Shown in pieces: positions 6,633 to 9,527 of a stretch of 9,527 nt of DNA (position 1 is the stretch's first letter; every line of letters begins with the position of its first letter). Position numbers and translations under genes: made by a program. Source of the DNA: Methanobacteriota archaeon (GTDB taxonomy: Archaea; Hydrothermarchaeota; Hydrothermarchaeia; Hydrothermarchaeales; JACQPM01); contig JACQPM010000135.1 of assembly GCA_016207475.1 (NCBI GenBank), positions 1-9,527 on the forward strand, in the 5' to 3' direction. Below the pieces are notes generated by a model. That model did no database searches and was not told the origin of the DNA. It was given only the letters and a program-made list of their open reading frames with translations.

Positions 6633-7208
6633 ATGAGGTTCTCCAAGGATGCCGCATACATAGGGACTGGCCTATCCATCTTGGCGGTCCTGGTCGCTGG
6701 CTACTTCGTCATAGCCACGAGGCCCTCTGGTTCCGGCATGGGGGTCATGTTCAGCATGATGAAGGATATGATGGGCTACTGTCCCACATGTGACGAGTAC
6801 CTCACGGCCCAGATGAGGCTCTACCACCTGAGCCTGGGCGCCTTCGTCATCGTCCTGGCCCTAGCCTCCGGGGCCATCTTCTACCTCTGGAAGGGGTACT
6901 TCAAGGAGAGGTCCGCCCAGCAGGCCCCCTTCCAGCCCCAGGAAGCACCCAGAGAGGTTGGAAAAGGAATCCTCGAACTCATGCCCCAGGACGAGCAGGA
7001 TATATTGAGGCCCATCCTGGAGAGCCCAGGGCTGGCCCAGTACGAGATCGTCTCCCGCTCAGGTTACTCCAAGGCCAAGGTCTCCCAGGTCCTCTCGGAG
7101 CTGGAGGTGCGGGGCCTGATATACCGGGAGAGGGAGGGGAAGACCTATAAGGTGTACCCCAGCAAGAGAGCTCTCGAAGAGCTGGCTATGGGCAGCAGCA
7201 CCCCGTGA
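6633..7208 (+). CDS. Membrane-anchored winged-helix regulator with external Met-rich CPTC loop
   Basis: A 191-residue protein with two membrane helices (about residues 8-29 and 64-86) around a 34-residue loop. The loop holds six methionines at 36-47 and then CPTC at 50-53. Basic residues at the N-terminus and after helix two (WKGYFKER) put the loop outside and both ends in the cytoplasm. Residues 110-190 form a winged helix: QYEIVSRSGYSKAKVSQVLSELEVRGLI reads as helix-turn-helix with recognition helix near 146-160, then a YREREGKTYKVYP wing. This is a one-component membrane sensor/regulator layout; Met-rich plus CxxC chemistry points to copper or thiol redox, which is inference. ATG at 6633 is preferred over the GTG at 6621 because GGTGA (6620-6624) sits eight bases upstream. 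Its last 23 bases overlap the opposing thioredoxin-like gene. Confidence 0.85.
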   Translation: MRFSKDAAYIGTGLSILAVLVAGYFVIATRPSGSGMGVMFSMMKDMMGYCPTCDEYLTAQMRLYHLSLGAFVIVLALASGAIFYLWKGYFKERSAQQAPFQPQEAPREVGKGILELMPQDEQDILRPILESPGLAQYEIVSRSGYSKAKVSQVLSELEVRGLIYREREGKTYKVYPSKRALEELAMGSSTP

Positions 7209-7404
7209 AGGCCACCTCGCCGTTGATCAGGAGGGTCGGCACCGTCGTTATGCAATGCCTCCTGGCCAGCCTCTGCCCCTCCTTGGACTCCAGGTCCACC
7301 TCCTTATAGTCAAACTCGAAGACCTCCTGGAGCCTCCGCCACTCGAGCTTCGCCTCTGCGCACTCCGTGCTCCACTCGGCCACCAGGAGGATCACTCCCT
7401 TCAT
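7186..7404 (-). CDS. Short thioredoxin-fold protein with SxxC active site and CCC tail
   Basis: A 72-residue protein recognisable as a small thioredoxin/glutaredoxin-like domain: first strand KGVILLVAEWS, redox position WSTECAEAK, second strand VFEFDYKEVDLES, then the cis-proline strand TTVPTLLINGEVAFTG. The usual WCxxC is WSTEC (Ser12, Cys15), leaving only the second cysteine. The protein stops right after the last strand, so the final helix of the fold is absent and the chain ends GCCCP. Another cysteine, Cys51, precedes the cis-Pro region. It may therefore be a monothiol or metal-handling variant rather than a dithiol reductase. The ATG overlaps the upstream membrane-protein stop by 4 bases, showing it belongs to the operon. 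The 3' end overlaps the opposing regulator by 23 bases. A frameshift that lost the last helix cannot be excluded. Confidence 0.8.
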   Translation of the reverse strand: MKGVILLVAEWSTECAEAKLEWRRLQEVFEFDYKEVDLESKEGQRLARRHCITTVPTLLINGEVAFTGCCCP

Positions 7405-7790
7405 CTAACTGTCCTGGAGAGGGTCCTGTAGCTCCCGATCCCAGCCAGCACGAGGCCTCCCAATCCTCTAATGACCTCCACCCAATCCGGGTATGCGTGG
7501 GCATGGAGGACCAGGATCCCATCCACGATTATGACGTCAAAGAGGGTGAAGAGACCCAGACCCAGGAGGAAGCCGTTTATGAAGGCGTCGTCCCTCAGAG
7601 ACCTCTGATTATAAATCCCATAAAAGAAGAGGGCCGCTCCGATGACGAGCAGGAGGGACTCGAACCCCTCGGAGAATAGGATCGAGTGGAGCCTGAGCGC
7701 CTTGTGGAGTACCAGCTTGTCCAGGAAAAGAAACAACCCTGCCGAGGAGATGATGCCGTTTCTGAGGGCCTTTGATAGCGCTTCCTTCAT
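7401..7790 (-). CDS. DUF2243-like four-helix membrane protein
   Basis: A 129-residue integral membrane protein with four hydrophobic segments at about 11-30, 44-61, 70-95 and 104-120. Two internal repeats resemble the DUF2243 signatures: LFLDKLVLHKALRLH (His29, His35) and GLFTLFDVIIVDGILVLHAHAY (Asp90, His96, His98). In DUF2243 proteins the equivalent histidines follow FFDGIVLHQ and GLFN-EG-DHH patterns; the function is unknown, but paired His on two helices suggests metal or heme binding. The start ATG overlaps the propeller gene's TGA by 4 bases, and its own TGA overlaps the thioredoxin-like ATG by 4 bases. This is the middle gene of a tightly coupled three-gene operon. The family call rests on recalled pattern similarity and should be tested with a profile search. 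Confidence 0.75.
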   Translation of the reverse strand: MKEALSKALRNGIISSAGLFLFLDKLVLHKALRLHSILFSEGFESLLLVIGAALFFYGIYNQRSLRDDAFINGFLLGLGLFTLFDVIIVDGILVLHAHAYPDWVEVIRGLGGLVLAGIGSYRTLSRTVR

Positions 7791-8728
7791 GCGACTTTAC
7801 CCACTTTCGCCCAGATCTCTCCCCCCTCGGTGCTCTTGTACACAACGCCGTCCTCGCTCGATGCGAAGAGAACCTTCGGGTCGACGGGAGAAATGGCGAT
7901 GGCCGTCATCCTCCCGCCCAGGCCTCTGCTGGCCTCCTTCCAGGTCTTACCTTCGTCGGTGCTCTTGAAGACCCCGCGCTTCGTCCCCGCGTAGATCGTC
8001 CTGGGCTCGGCATGGACCGTGGCCAGGGCGTAGACGGTGGCGTCGGTGAACTCCTTCGTTGTCTGGGTCCAGCCACAGAAGCAGCTGTAGGACTGAAAGA
8101 TGCCGGCGGCGGTGCCGGCGAAGAGGACCCCCCAGTTTTCCCATCCCATGGATCTGTCCATCTCTGTCTGGACGGCCATGTAGGTCAGGGAGCGGACAGA
8201 AGGGGTCTCGGGGCCGTCGTCCATCCTCTGCCAGGTCCTGGCCCCGTCTGCGCTCCTGAAGACACCGTTGCCCACCGAGTAAGCGAAGAGCATGTCAGGG
8301 GCCCTCTGGTTGATGGTGAGGCCGTGGATGTCCGTACCTGCGATCCCGTTGTCGGCCTTCTGCCAGGTGAGGCCCCCGTCGAGGCTCTTCACGACCCCAA
8401 GGTCGTGCCCCCCCGCGTAGATCACCTTCGGATCCTTAGGGTCTGGGACTAGGCTCATGAAGTCGCCGGCGGGTAGGTGGCCCCTTGCTTCCACCTTCTC
8501 CCAGCTCTTCCCTTCGTCGGTAGATCTCAAGAGCCCCTCGTGGGTCCCCATCATGAGGAGCCTCTCCTGCGGGATATAGAGCAGGGCGTGGACATGGCCG
8601 AGCTCTTGGCTCATCATCTCCCCCTCTTCCGATGGGGGAGGTGCATAGGAGGCCCTGCCCAGGAGGTAGGATACCATGCCTATCCCCACGGCCACCAGAA
8701 CGAGGAAGATCAATACTTTCTTCTGCAT
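7787..8728 (-). CDS. Membrane-anchored Asp-box (BNR) beta-propeller protein
   Basis: A 313-residue extracytoplasmic protein: N-terminal signal or anchor helix (MQKK then about residues 5-24), a short Pro/Glu linker, then propeller repeats. Asp boxes S/T-x-D-x-G-x-T/S-W occur at STDEGKSW (69-76), SLDGGLTW (115-122), SADGARTW (159-166) and STDEGKTW (256-263), with a degenerate fifth STEGGEIW (299-306). A sixth repeat has SYSCFCGW (213-220) exactly where the box should be. HVHAL near the N-terminus and DIHGL are typical of bacterial and archaeal proteins annotated as F510_1955-type glycosylhydrolases, for which no enzyme activity can be read here. ATG at 8728 is chosen over the TTG at 8749 because the latter lies before the predicted transcription start. 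First gene of the operon with the DUF2243-like and thioredoxin-like genes. Confidence 0.88.
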   Translation of the reverse strand: MQKKVLIFLVLVAVGIGMVSYLLGRASYAPPPSEEGEMMSQELGHVHALLYIPQERLLMMGTHEGLLRSTDEGKSWEKVEARGHLPAGDFMSLVPDPKDPKVIYAGGHDLGVVKSLDGGLTWQKADNGIAGTDIHGLTINQRAPDMLFAYSVGNGVFRSADGARTWQRMDDGPETPSVRSLTYMAVQTEMDRSMGWENWGVLFAGTAAGIFQSYSCFCGWTQTTKEFTDATVYALATVHAEPRTIYAGTKRGVFKSTDEGKTWKEASRGLGGRMTAIAISPVDPKVLFASSEDGVVYKSTEGGEIWAKVGKVA

Positions 8729-8750
8729 ATCGATAGCCTTTGGTATCAAT
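8729..8750. promoter_or_regulatory. Operator-like imperfect palindrome at the propeller operon start
   Basis: ATCGATA-g-CC, spacer TTT, GG-TATCAAT: nine-base arms that pair except for one bulged G (8736) and one mismatch. It covers the predicted transcription start (about 8739) and ends next to the ATG at 8728, a position where a dimeric repressor would block transcription. Confidence 0.5.
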
Positions 8751-8760
8751 CATCCGAGGA

Positions 8761-8769
8761 TACTTAAAT
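8761..8769 (-). promoter_or_regulatory. TATA box of the propeller/DUF2243/thioredoxin operon
   Basis: On the minus strand ATTTAAGTA is centred about 37 bases before the ATG at 8728, predicting transcription from about 8739 with a leader near ten bases and no strong ribosome binding site. It fixes the start codon, because the upstream TTG (8749) would not be transcribed. Confidence 0.55.
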
Positions 8770-8800
8770 CTGTGGGCGTGAACGGAGTTTCGAGCGACCG

Positions 8801-8890
8801 AAAAGAGCTCTATAAGGGGCTCTTTTGGCCTACAATCGTTCATAAACCCGTATTATTAGGCCACGGACTTCCAGCCGTAGAGAGCCCCTT
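8801..8890. other. Nested inverted repeats, possible structured RNA or switch
   Basis: The region between the divergent propeller and Met-rich genes (8729-9026, 298 bp) has no convincing gene but holds three perfect inverted repeats: AAAAGAGC/GCTCTTTT (8801-8808 with 8819-8826), AAGGGGCTCT/AGAGCCCCTT (8814-8823 with 8881-8890) and TGGCCTA/TAGGCCA (8826-8832 with 8857-8863), plus a short CGG/CCG hairpin (8864-8866 with 8875-8877). The second, third and fourth nest into a possible three-way junction. The first competes with the second for 8819-8823. Read on the minus strand, the outer stem comes first and the competing hairpin ends in UUUU, the order seen in transcriptional riboswitches. Whether it is transcribed is unknown; it does not fold as a tRNA. 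Confidence 0.4.
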
Positions 8891-8982
8891 TAATCATCTA
8901 GGGCAAAATGAACAATACAACAGCAAAAAAGCCCATCAAAAACGTTTTAATCGGAAATAAAGTCTCATTTTTCATCCATGTT

Positions 8983-8990
8983 TTTATAAA
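8983..8990 (+). promoter_or_regulatory. TATA box of the Met-rich gene pair
   Basis: TTTATAAA is centred about 40 bases before the ATG at 9027, predicting a start of transcription near 9012 and a leader of about 15 bases that still contains GAGGTGAT (9015-9022), complementary to the usual 16S rRNA 3' end. A second AT-rich stretch, TTATATATT at 9002-9010, is too close to the ATG to serve as the TATA box. Confidence 0.6.
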
Positions 8991-9026
8991 CCTAAAAATA
9001 GTTATATATTAATAGAGGTGATTAGC

Positions 9027-9341
9027 ATGCGCGACAGGTACGTACTCTTGGGCCTATTGGGGATCTTCCTCATAGCCGTAGGGCTCGCTGGCACCGCCTA
9101 CTCAGATATGGCGGGAGTTGCTCCCGCCCAGGCAACCAAGGAGGAGCGGCACAACCCCCTCCACGAGCAGATGGGCCAGATGATGGGCGAGGGCGCCAGC
9201 CACAGGATGCACGAGGCCATGCCGGGCTCCGAGGAGATGATGGAGCTCTGCACCGGGATGATGCTGGGCACGAACGCGACGGCCACTAGAGGCCCGATGG
9301 GTGGCGGTATGATGGGCCCTGGCATGATGGGACGAAAATGA
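9027..9341 (+). CDS. Met/His-rich exported or membrane-anchored protein, possible copper binder
   Basis: A 104-residue protein with an N-terminal signal or anchor (MRDR then a hydrophobic run at about 6-24, with a possible cleavage near AYSDMAG or APAQA), followed by a low-complexity external part. From residue 49 there are 14 methionines, many as MM pairs, with His42, His46, His59 and His62 and a single Cys75 (MMELCTGMM); the C-terminus is MGGGMMGPGMMGRK. Methionine- and histidine-rich extracytoplasmic segments are known to bind Cu(I) in several copper-handling proteins; this is analogy, not homology. ATG at 9027 is chosen because GAGGTGAT ends four bases before it; the GTG at 9018 lies inside that site. 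The stop overlaps the next gene's ATG by 4 bases. Confidence 0.8.
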   Translation: MRDRYVLLGLLGIFLIAVGLAGTAYSDMAGVAPAQATKEERHNPLHEQMGQMMGEGASHRMHEAMPGSEEMMELCTGMMLGTNATATRGPMGGGMMGPGMMGRK

Positions 9342-9527
9342 TGCACGATACCATGATGGGCGGGGGGATGATGGGCCCATATGGTGGATATTCCCTTGAC
9401 TTCAGCCTCTGGAATATCCTCCTCTTCGCCGGCTTCGTCATCCTCCTGGTGGCCGCTGTCCTCTTCCTCCTGCGGGAGACGGGATTTCTCGCCAAGAGGG
9501 GACGAGCCACCGGCGAGCCCCTGGAGA
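9338..9527 (+). CDS. Met-rich single-pass membrane protein, possibly SHOCT-type (3' partial)
   Basis: Open from the ATG at 9338 to the window end, giving 63 residues. The N-terminus is Met/Gly-rich (MMHDTMMGGGMMGPYGGY), followed by a membrane helix at about 23-46 (SLWNILLFAGFVILLVAAV) and a basic stretch after it (LAKRGR), so the Met-rich end should be outside and the rest inside. This layout resembles small prokaryotic proteins that carry a C-terminal SHOCT domain; that part would lie beyond the window and cannot be confirmed. ATGA overlap with the preceding gene indicates coupled translation. Several in-frame ATGs (9341, 9353, 9356, 9368, 9371) make the exact start uncertain. Likely works with its Met-rich neighbour. 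Confidence 0.7.
   Translation, partial: MMHDTMMGGGMMGPYGGYSLDFSLWNILLFAGFVILLVAAVLFLLRETGFLAKRGRATGEPLE

Noticed and set aside
5935..6657. 240-codon minus-strand frame over radB
   Set aside because: Antisense shadow of RadB; Leu/Pro/Val/Asp-rich with no motifs.
7772..8452. 226-codon + strand frame over the propeller gene
   Set aside because: Antisense to a gene with five Asp boxes, and composition is Gly/Asp/Val-rich with no domain.
8747..8749. TTG as start of the propeller protein
   Set aside because: It lies upstream of the transcription start predicted from the TATA box, and the ATG at 8728 gives a normal signal sequence.
8814..8890. Possible tRNA, because GGGGCTCT/AGAGCCCC resembles an acceptor stem enclosing about 60 bases
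   Set aside because: No T-loop GTTCGAATC-like sequence, no D-loop GG, and no anticodon arm of the right size; the inner stems do not match a cloverleaf.
8676..8960. 94-codon + strand frame entering the divergent intergenic region
   Set aside because: It starts antisense to the propeller signal sequence, covers the promoter and palindrome, and has no ribosome binding site or family likeness.
9002..9010. TTATATATT as the promoter of the Met-rich gene
   Set aside because: It would start transcription after the ATG and lose the GAGGTGAT site; the TTTATAAA at 8983-8990 fits better.
1..9527. CRISPR array, insertion sequence or integrase
   Set aside because: No regularly spaced repeats, transposase-like frames or terminal inverted repeats with target duplications were seen.

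Overview
The window looks like chromosomal DNA from a high-GC archaeon. The evidence is an archaeal-type acetoacetyl-CoA thiolase/HMG-CoA synthase/DUF35 cluster, a pyrB-pyrI pair, RadB, archaeal TrmI, TATA boxes placed about 20-35 bases before starts, probable leaderless genes, and GGTGAT-type ribosome binding sites. RadB and the heavy use of AGG (Arg) and ATA (Ile) codons suggest a euryarchaeal-grade, possibly thermophilic lineage; I cannot name a genus. No tRNA, rRNA, CRISPR array or insertion sequence was seen.

Region 1 (1-2730, +) is an early mevalonate-pathway operon: HMG-CoA synthase (5' end outside the window), acetoacetyl-CoA thiolase and the DUF35 Zn-ribbon/OB bridging protein. A 58-residue protein with eight cysteines overlaps the end of the DUF35 gene and has a strong ribosome binding site. 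A universal stress protein follows on its own promoter (2739-3243), then an 11-bp inverted repeat and U-rich tracts.

Region 2 (3341-5865, -) holds a small charged hypothetical protein, then pyrI and pyrB (regulatory and catalytic chains of aspartate carbamoyltransferase), then trmI. pyrB has a TATA box at leaderless distance. trmI and radB (5905-6615, +) are divergent across only 39 bp with interleaved TATA boxes.

Region 3 (6633-9527) is the unusual part and looks like an uncharacterised cell-envelope metal/redox locus. It contains a two-pass membrane protein with a Met-rich CPTC loop outside and a winged-helix DNA-binding domain inside. Converging on it is a three-gene operon joined by two ATGA overlaps: a membrane-anchored Asp-box beta-propeller with a CFC motif replacing one Asp box, a DUF2243-like four-helix membrane protein with conserved-looking histidines, and a thioredoxin-fold protein with WSTEC instead of WCxxC and a CCC tail. 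Divergent from this operon are a secreted or anchored Met/His-rich protein and a partial Met-rich single-pass membrane protein. The 298-bp divergent intergenic region carries an operator-like palindrome at the propeller promoter and nested, mutually exclusive inverted repeats resembling a structured RNA or switch. I infer that the membrane regulator senses copper or thiol state outside the cell and controls the flanking genes; this is a hypothesis from motifs and gene order.
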